Below, in pieces: positions 24,915 to 33,286 of a stretch of DNA of 64,000 nt (the first letter of the stretch is position 1; each line of letters starts with the position of its first letter). The translations under genes were made by a program, and so were the position numbers. The notes under the pieces are model-generated. The model made no database searches. It worked only from the letters and a program-made list of their open reading frames with translations, and was not told the origin of the DNA. This DNA comes from PALSA-505 sp036501145 (GTDB taxonomy: Bacteria; Actinomycetota; Actinomycetes; Streptosporangiales; Streptosporangiaceae), in the NCBI GenBank assembly GCA_036501145.1, contig DASYAV010000127.1:62001-126000 (forward strand). Direction: 5' to 3'.

Positions 24915-26495
24915 CTAAACGGCGGCTGCCTTCTGCAGCTCGAGGGACTCATCGTTGAGCTGCTCGATCCGGGCGGCCGTGCGGATCCGGCTCGTGTAGC
25001 CCCAGGGCAGGAAGATGAGGACGGAGCTGAGGCCGACGATCAGAGTGCCGATCGGGAGCGACACCAGGTCGAGCTTGCCCACGCCGCCGATCGCGCTCAT
25101 CAGCACCAGGAACGCGCCCTGGGCGACGAGCCAGATCCCGTTCCGCAGGTCGATGCTTTCGCCCTTGGCCCGGCAGAACAGGAAGACCAGGCTGAGGATG
25201 GCGATCAGGATCATGCTGTAGGGCACCGACGGCCAGCCGCTCCAGTAGCAGATGAACGAGGTAGAGCAGACGCCGAGCGCGGCCAGCACGGTCAGCCCGG
25301 GGCTCACCCGCCGGTCAGGGGCCGAGTTCTTGACCGCGGCGAGCAGACAGGCCGGCAGGCACACCATGGAGAAGTAGCCGGCCACCACGGCGTCGTTGAT
25401 CAGCCCGTAGATCTGCGGCACCGGGGCGGTGAGGAAGGCCAGGATGACCGCGACCGCGGTGAACAGGAACAGCCCTCGGGCCGGGATCTGGCGGCGGCTG
25501 TGGATTTTCCCCAGCACGACCGGCGACACCCGGCCGCGGCCCATGGCCACCAGCACCCGGACACCGGAGCCCTGGAAGACGTAGCCGGTGACGAACGGCC
25601 CCAGCATGGCCACCAGCGCGACCACCGGCACCAGCCAGTGCGTGTGGTTGTCCCGCACGATCACCAGGAACGGGTTGCCCGGCAGCGTGCCGACGGCGGA
25701 CCAGTTCCCCGGCTTGGTGTGGATGCCGTGCCAGTTCAGCCCGAGCACGATGGCCAGGCCGAAGGACACATTGATGATGATCTGCCCGGCCACGCTGAGG
25801 AAGATCACCTGGTGGATCTTGCCTGGGTCGTTCATCTCGTCCACGAAGTTGAGCACGCACTTGATGCCGCCGACCCCGAAGGCGGCCAGCGCGATGCCCG
25901 GCAGGATGCTGTTGATGCCGAACGGCGCGAACCCGCCGTACCTGGTGATGTTCGAGCCGATCCCGAACGAGATGAGCGAGAAGGCCAGCGTCAGGTAGAG
26001 GATCGTCTTCAGCGTGCCGAGCCAGTTGGTTGACTTGCGGAACGCGCTGATGCCGAAGTAGTTGAACGGGAAGAACGCCACCACGAGCACGGCCGCCAGC
26101 AGCGCCCCGGTCGCGGTGGGATCACCGTTGCTGTCCAGGAAGTGCGGGTAGAACGAGTTGATCCCCTCGACCACGGCGAGCGCCTCAATGGGCGGGATCA
26201 GCAGGAACCAGACCAGGTCGGCCACCCCGGCCACCAGGTTGGTGAGGAACCCGTGGGTGTAGTGCGGGAACCTGGCCGGGCCACCTGCCTCGGGATACCT
26301 CTTGGCCAGCTGGGTGAACATGAAGGCGATCGGCAGGAAGATGACCCCCGCCAGTATCCACACCAGGATCACCGCCGGCCCGGCCTCGGCCGCGATGCCG
26401 GCCGTGCCGAACAGCACCCCCGTCCCGACGGCACCGACTACCGACATCAGGGCAAGCGGCACGACGTTGTAATCGCGCTTGAGGGTCCCTTCCAT
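24915..26495 (-). CDS. APC-superfamily amino acid permease
   Basis: A 526-residue transporter with about 12 predicted membrane segments. The start MEGTLKRDYNVVPLALMSVVGAVGTGVLFGTAG carries the APC unwound-helix motif G-A-V-G-T-G, and VGGIKCVLNFVDEMNDPGKIHQ matches the consensus TM6/loop region. ATG 26495 follows GGAAGGA closely. It sits inside the catabolic run, 28 bp after an SDR and 50 bp before a DAO-family oxidase, so it probably imports the substrate of the pathway by proton symport. The family covers amino acids, amines and related zwitterions; specificity is not readable. Confidence 0.9.
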   Translation of the reverse strand: MEGTLKRDYNVVPLALMSVVGAVGTGVLFGTAGIAAEAGPAVILVWILAGVIFLPIAFMFTQLAKRYPEAGGPARFPHYTHGFLTNLVAGVADLVWFLLIPPIEALAVVEGINSFYPHFLDSNGDPTATGALLAAVLVVAFFPFNYFGISAFRKSTNWLGTLKTILYLTLAFSLISFGIGSNITRYGGFAPFGINSILPGIALAAFGVGGIKCVLNFVDEMNDPGKIHQVIFLSVAGQIIINVSFGLAIVLGLNWHGIHTKPGNWSAVGTLPGNPFLVIVRDNHTHWLVPVVALVAMLGPFVTGYVFQGSGVRVLVAMGRGRVSPVVLGKIHSRRQIPARGLFLFTAVAVILAFLTAPVPQIYGLINDAVVAGYFSMVCLPACLLAAVKNSAPDRRVSPGLTVLAALGVCSTSFICYWSGWPSVPYSMILIAILSLVFLFCRAKGESIDLRNGIWLVAQGAFLVLMSAIGGVGKLDLVSLPIGTLIVGLSSVLIFLPWGYTSRIRTAARIEQLNDESLELQKAAAV

Positions 26496-26523
26496 GTTCG
26501 TCCTTCCTGGTACTCCGTGCGGC

Positions 26524-27354
26524 TCAGAAACGGGCCGGCTCGGGGACTGGGTTGTGGCTGCGCGTCCAGCGGAAGGTGTCGCTGGTGCCGTGCTGGCCGC
26601 CGGTGACCGGGAGCACGATTCCGGAGACCCAGCCGGCCGCGTCCGAGCACAGGTAGGCGGCCGCGGCGGCGATGTCGGCGGGCTGGCCGACCCGGCCGAG
26701 CGGGTAGAACGACGCCCGGTCGGCGCGGTCATCGGGTGTGGCCAGCCAGGGCGCGGTCATCTCCGTCTCGACCACGGCGGGGGCGATGGCATTGACCCGG
26801 ATGCCGTGGCTGCCGAATTCATAGGCCAGGGTCTGGGTGAGGTTGATCACCGCGGCCTTCGCCGACCCGTACAGCGCCTCGGTGGGGGCCGGGCCCAGCC
26901 CGTCGATGGACGCGATGTTGAGGATGCAGCCGCCGCCGCCCTGACTGATCATCGTCCTGGCCGCGGTGACCGAGGCGAACAGCGGCGACCGGACGTTCAG
27001 CTGGTAGACGGCGTCGAACCCGGCCACCGTCGCGTCCAGGATGGGGCCGACGGCACCCGGGGTACTGCCCCAGCCCCCGGCGTTGTTGACCAGGATGTCG
27101 AGCCCGCCCATCAGCTCGCCGGCCCGGTGCACGAGCCTGGTCGCCTGGTCCGCGTCGTACAGGTCCACGGTGACCGGGTAACCGGCCGCGCCGAGCGCGG
27201 CGGCCGCGCGCACCGTCTCCTCCAGCGGCGCGGCGGTGCGCCCGGCGACCGTCACGGTGCCGCCGAGCCTGGCCATCTCCAGCGCGATCGCGCGGCCCAG
27301 ACCGCGGCCGCCGCCGGTGATGAGGATGCGTTTGGCCTCATAGGGACGGGTCAT
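26524..27354 (-). CDS. SDR-family oxidoreductase
   Basis: A 276-residue classical SDR: cofactor loop ITGGGRGLGRA (from residue 12), NNAGGWG, catalytic IASIDG Ser, YGSAK (Tyr/Lys) and NAIAPAVVETEM. Arg at the end of beta2 (VAGRTAAP) suggests NADP(H) use. A 25-residue C-terminal extension (HGTSDTFRWTRSHNPVPEPARF) is longer than usual. It lies 7 bp after the next SDR and 28 bp before the permease, so it belongs to the catabolic operon. It could act on a hydroxyacyl or hydroxyacid intermediate; the substrate is unknown. Confidence 0.87.
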   Translation of the reverse strand: MTRPYEAKRILITGGGRGLGRAIALEMARLGGTVTVAGRTAAPLEETVRAAAALGAAGYPVTVDLYDADQATRLVHRAGELMGGLDILVNNAGGWGSTPGAVGPILDATVAGFDAVYQLNVRSPLFASVTAARTMISQGGGGCILNIASIDGLGPAPTEALYGSAKAAVINLTQTLAYEFGSHGIRVNAIAPAVVETEMTAPWLATPDDRADRASFYPLGRVGQPADIAAAAAYLCSDAAGWVSGIVLPVTGGQHGTSDTFRWTRSHNPVPEPARF

Positions 27355-27361
27355 CGGGTTA

Positions 27362-28141
27362 TCACAGGTACCCGTAGGCCATCCACCCGCCGTCCACGGC
27401 CAGGCAGGATCCGGTCATGTAGCTTGACTCCGGCCCGGCTGCGGTCAGCGTCATCGCCGCGACCTCGTCCAGGCCGCCGAACCGGGACATCGGTGTCCGG
27501 CGTTCGATGGAGGCGTCGTCGTAGCCGCCGGTGACCTGGTCCTCCTCGTCCAGCGGGGTCTTGATGAACGCCGGGTCGATCTGCAGTACCCGGATGTTGT
27601 CCCTGGCCCAGTCGATGGCCAGCACCTTGGTGAGCCCGTTGAGGCCGTGCTTGGCCGCACAGTAGGCGGCTCGTTGCGGCAGGCCCTCGTGCGCCGCGAC
27701 CGATCCGATGTTCACGATGACACCGCCGCCGCGTGCCTTCATCGCCGGGTGGACGGCGTGCGAGGCGAAGAACGGGCCGGACAGGTTGGTCGCGATGGCC
27801 CGCTCCCAGTCCGCCGGGTCCAGCTCCTCCGACGGCGCGATCATCGAGATGCCCGCGTTATTGACCAGGATGTCCACACCACCGAACGCGGTCACCGCGC
27901 CGTCGATCAGCTGCTGCGCACCGGCCGCGGTGCGCAGGTCGGCGGCCACCGCGACGGCTTTCGCGCCGGTCTTCCCGACCTGCCCGGCCGCCTTCGCGGC
28001 CCGGGCGGCGGACCGGCTGTTCACCACCACGTCCGCGCCCGCGGCGCCGAAATGCTCGGCCACGGTTAGCCCGATGCCGCTGCTCGATCCGGTGACGACG
28101 ACGGACTTGCCGGCGAACCGGCCAGGCTGGTTGTCACTCAT
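27362..28141 (-). CDS. SDR-family oxidoreductase
   Basis: A 259-residue classical SDR with VVVTGSSSGIG at residues 14-24, NSRSAARAAKAA (Arg/Ser after beta2, compatible with NADPH), NNAGIS, IVNIGSVAA (Ser), YCAAKHG (Tyr/Lys), and CLAVDGGWMAYGYL at the C-terminus. It is distinct from the neighbour at 26524, not a recent duplicate. It lies 64 bp after the Leu/Val dehydrogenase gene and 7 bp before the next SDR. Two SDRs in a branched-chain-type pathway could serve successive alcohol/ketone steps, which is inference. Confidence 0.88.
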   Translation of the reverse strand: MSDNQPGRFAGKSVVVTGSSSGIGLTVAEHFGAAGADVVVNSRSAARAAKAAGQVGKTGAKAVAVAADLRTAAGAQQLIDGAVTAFGGVDILVNNAGISMIAPSEELDPADWERAIATNLSGPFFASHAVHPAMKARGGGVIVNIGSVAAHEGLPQRAAYCAAKHGLNGLTKVLAIDWARDNIRVLQIDPAFIKTPLDEEDQVTGGYDDASIERRTPMSRFGGLDEVAAMTLTAAGPESSYMTGSCLAVDGGWMAYGYL

Positions 28142-28205
28142 CGCTGCCCTCCTGTCGGTTGCGGGATCCGCCCGGGCGGCGGCTCCGGGGCCGTGCCGCG
28201 GCTGG

Positions 28206-29282
28206 CTAATCGAGCAGCCGGACCCGGCTCATCGCCTCGATCCGGGCCTCGGCCATCCGGTCGGCCGCCAGCTGCGCGGTGATGTTCCCGGCGTCGGCGA
28301 TCCGGAAGATCTCCTCGGTGCGGCCGTAGATCCGGCGGACGTTGGCCATAGCGCGGTCCCGGCTCAGCCCGCCCTTGCGCAGCCGGTCGGTGTCGAGGAT
28401 CGTGCCGCCTGAGTTGGCCACGTAGTCGACCGCGTAGACGATGCCCCGCTCGTCGAGCAGCCGCGGGCCGGATTCCTCGTCGGCGAAGATGTTGTTGGCC
28501 GACCCGGCCACCATCTTGGCCTTCAGCCGGGGCACGGTCTGCTCGCTGATGACCGCGCCGAGCGCGTACGGCGCGAAGATGTCGGCGTCCTCGTCGTAGA
28601 TCGCATCGGCTGGCACCGCCTTGACCGCGTACAGCTCGCGGGCCTTGGCCACCTTCTGCTCGTCGATGTCACAGACGGCCAGTTCGGCGCCCAGCTCGGT
28701 GAGCTGGCGGAGCGCGGACCAGCCGACGGCGCCGAGGCCCTGCAGCGCGATCCGGCGGCCGGCCAGGTCGGGGGTGCCCCAGACCCGGCTGGCGCAGGCC
28801 CGCATGGCCTCAATCGAGCCGAGCGCGGTGGCCGTGGAGATGTCGCCGACGCCGCCGCAGTGCGCGGGCAGCGTGACCATGTGGTCCGTCTCGGCGTAGA
28901 TGATCTCCATGTCGTCGAGGGTCATGCCGACGTCCTCGCCGGTCTGGAACTCCCCGCCGAGCTGGTCCACCATCTTCCCGAAGGCGCGCAGCAGCGGCTC
29001 GGTCTTGTCCCGCCGGGGGTCGCCGATGATCACGGCCTTGCCGCCGCCGAAGTCGAGCCCGGCCGCCGCGTACTTGTAGGTCATGCCGCGGGCCAGCCGG
29101 AGCGCGTCGGTTACCGCCTCCTGCTCGGTGGCGTACGGCCACATGCGGGTTCCGCCGGTGGCCGGGCCGAGGACGGTCGAGTGGATGGCGATGATCGCCT
29201 TCAGGCCGACGCTGGGCTCGGTGCACCAGATGAGCTTCTTGTGGCCGAACCGCTCCATCTGCGACAGCGTCTGTGCCTGCAC
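28206..29282 (-). CDS. Glu/Leu/Phe/Val-type amino acid dehydrogenase
   Basis: A 358-residue NAD-dependent dehydrogenase that deaminates branched or aromatic amino acids to 2-oxo acids. Family blocks: HSTVLGPATGGTRMWPY, TYKYAAAGLDFGGGKAVI (catalytic Lys residues), GEDVGMTLDDM, and the Rossmann motif IALQGLGAVGWSALRQL. Length matches leucine/valine dehydrogenases rather than the longer glutamate enzymes. Several GTG codons crowd the start; GTG 29282 is 8 bases after GGAGG, and 29285 is also possible. It is the first gene after the 29.35-kb promoter and feeds 2-oxo acids to the E1-E2 complex downstream. Confidence 0.9.
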   Translation of the reverse strand: MQAQTLSQMERFGHKKLIWCTEPSVGLKAIIAIHSTVLGPATGGTRMWPYATEQEAVTDALRLARGMTYKYAAAGLDFGGGKAVIIGDPRRDKTEPLLRAFGKMVDQLGGEFQTGEDVGMTLDDMEIIYAETDHMVTLPAHCGGVGDISTATALGSIEAMRACASRVWGTPDLAGRRIALQGLGAVGWSALRQLTELGAELAVCDIDEQKVAKARELYAVKAVPADAIYDEDADIFAPYALGAVISEQTVPRLKAKMVAGSANNIFADEESGPRLLDERGIVYAVDYVANSGGTILDTDRLRKGGLSRDRAMANVRRIYGRTEEIFRIADAGNITAQLAADRMAEARIEAMSRVRLLD

Positions 29283-29353
29283 CACGAGCACCTCCACGCA
29301 CCCCACGCAGCCTGGCCGCGGCCCCCTTCGCAACCTCCGGTATCCTCAGATGT

Positions 29354-29383
29354 ATACTAAGCTGTGTATTGAATTGTGCACAA
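29354..29383 (-). promoter_or_regulatory. Promoter with palindromic operator upstream of amino acid dehydrogenase
   Basis: In an AT-rich pocket, the palindrome TTGTGCACAA (29374-29383) overlaps a -35-like TTGTGC. After an 18-bp spacer comes TAGTAT (29359-29354 on the minus strand), a TANNNT -10 box, giving a leader of about 65 bases. ATTGTGCACA is shared, with one change, with the 31.4-kb divergent promoter (ATTGTACACA), suggesting one regulator. Confidence 0.55.
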
Positions 29384-29459
29384 GAGTTTCTGGCCGGGAA
29401 GTGACTTCCCGGCCTGGCGAGGGGGCGCGACCGGATGGGGCCGGCCAGAAAGCCGCAGG

Positions 29460-30602
29460 TCAGAAGACTGCTGACTCCGCCTCAGGTTCCGCTGTGGGTT
29501 TCCCGGCGAACCGCCCCAGCCGCAGTGCCTCCAGGCCACGCCCGTCGGCCTGGCCGAGCATCCACCGGGCCACCCGGTCGCCGATGACGGGCGCCTGCAT
29601 GAACCCATGCCCGGAGAAACCCACCACGTTCCACCAGTTCGGCACGTCACATGGACCGACGATGGCGTGATCGTCCGGGGTCATCTCACGCAGCCCGCAC
29701 CAGCTGCTGCGGATCTCCGCCTCGGCCATCCAGGGAATCCGGCGGGTCAGCGCCTCGATCACCGTTCCGGCTAGCGGCCAGCGCACCGGGGCCTGATAGC
29801 TCGCGGGGGTGTCCCGGTCGCCGCCGCCCACGATGCCGCCGTGCGCCTCCGGATGCACGTAGGCGCCGCTGGCCAGGTCGACGGTCAGCGGCATCGCAGG
29901 GTCCAGCTGGGGCAGCGGCCCGATGCCGAACGCCTGCCGGGGATGCGGCTCGACCGGCAGGTCCAGCCCGGCCATCGCGCCGACGTCGTGCGCCCAGGGC
30001 CCGGCCGCGTTGACCACGACGCCGGCCCGGAAACTGTCCTCCCCGGCATGCACCTCGAAACCCCCGGCGGCCGGGGTCACCGCGCGGACCCGGGTGTGCT
30101 CGGCGAACCGCACGCCGCGCCTGCGGGCCTGGCGGGCGAACGCGGCCAGTGCGTCCGCGGGTGAGCCGGAACCGTCGCTGCGGCAGTACGCCCCGCCGAG
30201 CAGCCCACCGGTGTCCAGCCCGGGCACCAGCTGACCGAGCTTGCCGGTCCCGACGATCTCGGCGTCGATGCCGGCTGCCTGCTGCATCGCGACCGCCCGG
30301 CTGAACTGCTCGTGCTGCCCGGGCGTGCTCAGCAGGAACAAGTATCCGTGCTGGCGGAACGCGAACGGCTCACCGACCAGCGGCTCGAAGTCACGGAAGT
30401 AGCCGACGGCTTGGTGCGCGATGGCCGCGTTGACCGGGCTCGAGAACTGCTGGCGGATGCCCCCGGTCGCCTTCCCGGTGGCGCCGTCGCCGAGCAGCCC
30501 GGCCTCGAGCACGGTCACCTCGGGATGACCGTACTTGGCCAGGTGGAAGGCCAGCGAGCAGCCGATGATGCCGCCGCCGATGATCACTACGTGGCCGGTC
30601 AC
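29460..30602 (-). CDS. FAD-dependent amine/amino-acid oxidoreductase (DAO family)
   Basis: A 380-residue DAO-family flavoprotein: VVIIGGGIIGCSLAFHL at residues 5-21, LEAGLLGDGATGKATGGIRQQFSS, VVVNAAGPWAHDV, and C-terminal NVVGFSGHGFMQAP. It shares the GG-RQQFS block and overall plan with the protein at 23689, so the operon carries two paralogous oxidases. GTG 30602 overlaps the racemase-like stop (GTGA), while the stop is 177 bp before the dehydrogenase gene, where a second promoter lies. Likely substrates are N-methyl, secondary or D-amino acids; the racemase-like neighbour fits an amino acid substrate. Confidence 0.87.
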   Translation of the reverse strand: MTGHVVIIGGGIIGCSLAFHLAKYGHPEVTVLEAGLLGDGATGKATGGIRQQFSSPVNAAIAHQAVGYFRDFEPLVGEPFAFRQHGYLFLLSTPGQHEQFSRAVAMQQAAGIDAEIVGTGKLGQLVPGLDTGGLLGGAYCRSDGSGSPADALAAFARQARRRGVRFAEHTRVRAVTPAAGGFEVHAGEDSFRAGVVVNAAGPWAHDVGAMAGLDLPVEPHPRQAFGIGPLPQLDPAMPLTVDLASGAYVHPEAHGGIVGGGDRDTPASYQAPVRWPLAGTVIEALTRRIPWMAEAEIRSSWCGLREMTPDDHAIVGPCDVPNWWNVVGFSGHGFMQAPVIGDRVARWMLGQADGRGLEALRLGRFAGKPTAEPEAESAVF

Positions 30603-31357
30603 CGGGCGTCCCTGGTGTGCCAGCTGCCGGTCGCGGTCCCGCCGCGCAGCCAGCCGATCAGTGTCGTGGCGTCCCACACCGGCAGGCCGGTCGCCGCGCG
30701 CACCGCCGCCGCGTAGGGCGGCAGGTTGGTGCACTCGAAGACGAAGGCGCACACCGCCGGGTCGGCCGCGGCCGCTTGCCGTGCCGCCGCGACGACCTCG
30801 CCTTCGGCCCGGGCCACGTCCAGCTCAGCCGTCTCCCCGACGATCATCGCGTGGAAGTGCTCGGTGTGCTCGAGCCCGGCGACCACGACCCGGCTCAGCT
30901 GCTGCGGGCCCAGCCCTGCCCCGGCGAAGTGCCGGGGAGTGAGGGTGCGGCCGTCCACGGTGAGGACACACACCTTCTGCTCCGGGCCCAGTGTCCGCAG
31001 CACCAGCGGGATCTGCAGCAGGCTCGACGCCGCCACCGGCACCGGGGACGCGGCGGCCAGTTCGGCCTGGAAGATGGCCAGGTACCCGCAGCAGGTACTC
31101 ACGGTGCGCACGCCGGTGGCGGCCAGCCGCCGCAGCGCGGCCAGCGTGCTGCCGAGCAGCCCGTCGGCGCTGTGCTCGACGACCTGCCGGGTGCCCGCAC
31201 CCTCGATGGTCGTGTAGGTGACACCGAACCCGAAGGTTTCCGGGTTGCCCACGTCGCCCGGCGGGCGCGGCAACTCGTTGTCCAGGGTCAGCACGCCGAC
31301 GTCCCCGGATCCCGGACCAGCTGGCGGCCTGGCGGGCGACCCGGTTGGCATGGCCAT
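30599..31357 (-). CDS. Asp/Glu/hydantoin racemase-superfamily protein
   Basis: A 252-residue protein of the two-Cys racemase/decarboxylase/maleate isomerase superfamily. The expected catalytic Cys pair is visible in TVSTCCGYLAIFQ and VFECTNLPPYA, about 100 residues apart, with symmetrical lobes around them. GVLTLDNELPRPPGDVGNPETF near the N-terminus and a C-terminal WDATTLIGWL complete the fold. ATG 31357 follows GGAGG at ideal spacing; a second ATG is two codons later. It could epimerise an amino acid before oxidation, or isomerise a dicarboxylate. First gene of the minus-strand operon, divergent from the TPP enzyme. Confidence 0.78.
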   Translation of the reverse strand: MAMPTGSPARPPAGPGSGDVGVLTLDNELPRPPGDVGNPETFGFGVTYTTIEGAGTRQVVEHSADGLLGSTLAALRRLAATGVRTVSTCCGYLAIFQAELAAASPVPVAASSLLQIPLVLRTLGPEQKVCVLTVDGRTLTPRHFAGAGLGPQQLSRVVVAGLEHTEHFHAMIVGETAELDVARAEGEVVAAARQAAAADPAVCAFVFECTNLPPYAAAVRAATGLPVWDATTLIGWLRGGTATGSWHTRDAR

Positions 31358-31383
31358 GGCGACCTCCGTGCCGTCGCGGCACA

Positions 31384-31418
31384 TTGTCGGCAGATCGGTA
31401 TGCGGTATTGTACACATT
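31384..31418. promoter_or_regulatory. Divergent promoter with GntR-type operator candidate
   Basis: Forward: TTGTCG (31384-31389), 16 bp, TATTGT (31406-31411). Reverse: TACAAT lies on the same bases (31412-31407). ATTGTACACATT (31407-31418) matches ATTGTGCACAAG at 29.37 kb. A regulator bound here would block both directions. The best candidate is the GntR-family protein encoded at 33287. Confidence 0.5.
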
Positions 31419-31466
31419 ACGTTTCCGGCGGGGCCGGACGCCAAGCGCCGGCCCGGAGAGGATGAC

Positions 31467-33263
31467 GTGACGCCCACCGGGACCGACCTCGGCAATCCCG
31501 TCGGCGGCGGTTCCGCCGTCCGCTCGGGAACCGGTGCCGAACTGCTGGTTCAGGCGTTCATCGCGGCTGGGGTGCGGCACCTGTTCGGGGTGCCGGGCGA
31601 CACCGGTGTCGCGCTGTACGACGCGCTGTACGACCACACCGCCGAGGTCCGGCACGTTCTGGCCCGTGACGAGCGGCACGCCGCCGTCATGGCCGACGCC
31701 TACGCCCGGGTCAGCCGGCGGCCCGGCGTCCTGGAGGTGTCGTCCGGCGGCGGGGTGACCTTCGCGGTGGGCGGGCTCGGCGAGGCATATGCGGCCAGCG
31801 TCCCGGTGCTGGTCGTCGCCAGCGACATCCACCGCGGCTCCCGCGGCACCGGCGCGCTGACCGAGATCGACCAGGTCCAGTTGTTCGCCGCGGTGACCAA
31901 GCAGGCGATCGTGGCCGAGCGGGCGGATGGCATCCCCGCGGACGTAGCGCGGGCGCTGCGGCTGGCCGTGACGGGTCGGCCCGGGCCGGTCGCGCTGATC
32001 GTCCCGGAGGACGTGCTGGACGAGCAGGGCAGCGCCCAGGTCACTCCCTTCCTGGCCGGGCCGCTGCTCCCGGCTGCCCGCCAGCCCGCCGACGCGGCCG
32101 CCGTTGGCCGGGCCGCCGAGGTGCTCGCTGCCGCCAGACAGCCCGCCGTGCTGGCCGGTTCCGGGGTGCACTGCTCGGGCGCCTACTCCGAGCTCGCCGA
32201 CCTGGCCGAAGCCCTCGGCGCGGCCGTGGCAACCAGCATCCACGGCAAGGGCGTACTGCCCGACTCCAGCCCGTGGAGCCTGGGCGTGACCGGCAACAAC
32301 GGCGGCAGCGACGCCGCACACGAGTGGCTGGCGGCCGCCGACGCCGTGCTGGTGGTCGGCTCCCGGGCCAACGCCACCGATACCGACTCGTTCACCGCGC
32401 CGCCGCGCTCTGCCTCCGTCATCGGGGTGGACGTCGAGCCCTCACGTATCGCCCGCAACTACCCCGGGGCCCTGCTGCTCACCGGGGACGCCGGCACCGT
32501 GCTCGGCCAGATCCGGGCCGCTCTACCCGAGACGGTGGCCGGGATGGCCGGACGCCGCACCCGGCTCGCCGCGCTAAGGGAACGCCAGCCCACCCCGGCT
32601 GCGTCGGCGTCACCGGGGGAACTGCCCCCGGGGACACTGCTGGCCGACGACGTGATCGGCGTGCTCGACTCGGTCTTCGCCGAGCGGCTGGCCGCAGCCG
32701 GACCGGGCCACGAGCCGCTCGTGCTGGCGGACCCAGGCACCCCGACCCCGGCCGTGGCGAGCCGCTGGCCGGTGCGGGTGCCGGGCCGGTCGGTCCTGGT
32801 GCCGCGTGGGCACGGGCCGATGGGGTACGCCATCCCCGGCGCCGTCGGCGCGGCCATGGCCGCGCCAGGCCGGCCGGTCATCGCGCTGACCGCGGACGGC
32901 AGTTTCGCGATGTGCTGCGGCGAGCTGGAGACGATCGCCCGGCTGGGCCTGCCGGTCATCGTGGTCCAGCTCACCAACCACAGCCTGGGCTGGATCAAGA
33001 TGCTGCAGCACCTGTACCACGACGGCCGGTACTTCGGCGTGGACCCGGGGCCGATCGACGCGGTGGCCGTCGCCCGCGCCTGCGGGCTGCGGGCGCACCG
33101 CCCGGACTCGGCGGGGGCGCTGCGCGGGCAGCTGAGCACGGCGCTCGGGGACGGCAAACCGCTGTACCTTGACATTGACGTACCGCACATGATCGACGTC
33201 GTCCCGCAGGTGCCCGCCTGGCACCGCGCCCTCCGGGGTGATCGGGCCAGGCCGGTGTACTGA
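31467..33263 (+). CDS. Acetolactate synthase-like TPP-dependent enzyme
   Basis: A 598-residue protein with three TPP-enzyme domains. The N-terminal pyrimidine-binding domain starts ELLVQAFIAAGVRHLFGVPGDTG and has the activating Glu in ARDERHAAVMADAYAR. The central domain has AVLAGSGVHCSGAYSEL. The C-terminal TPP domain has LTADGSFAMCCGELETIARLGLPVIVVQLTNHSLGWIK, the GDG-N motif with Ala for the first Gly. The group includes acetolactate synthases, benzoylformate-type decarboxylases and sulfoacetaldehyde acetyltransferases; no regulatory subunit gene is present, so a catabolic carboligase or decarboxylase is likelier than Ilv synthesis. GTG 31467 follows GGAGAGG. Confidence 0.85.
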   Translation: MTPTGTDLGNPVGGGSAVRSGTGAELLVQAFIAAGVRHLFGVPGDTGVALYDALYDHTAEVRHVLARDERHAAVMADAYARVSRRPGVLEVSSGGGVTFAVGGLGEAYAASVPVLVVASDIHRGSRGTGALTEIDQVQLFAAVTKQAIVAERADGIPADVARALRLAVTGRPGPVALIVPEDVLDEQGSAQVTPFLAGPLLPAARQPADAAAVGRAAEVLAAARQPAVLAGSGVHCSGAYSELADLAEALGAAVATSIHGKGVLPDSSPWSLGVTGNNGGSDAAHEWLAAADAVLVVGSRANATDTDSFTAPPRSASVIGVDVEPSRIARNYPGALLLTGDAGTVLGQIRAALPETVAGMAGRRTRLAALRERQPTPAASASPGELPPGTLLADDVIGVLDSVFAERLAAAGPGHEPLVLADPGTPTPAVASRWPVRVPGRSVLVPRGHGPMGYAIPGAVGAAMAAPGRPVIALTADGSFAMCCGELETIARLGLPVIVVQLTNHSLGWIKMLQHLYHDGRYFGVDPGPIDAVAVARACGLRAHRPDSAGALRGQLSTALGDGKPLYLDIDVPHMIDVVPQVPAWHRALRGDRARPVY

Positions 33264-33286
33264 CGGATCGCGCTGGAGGGACCGCG

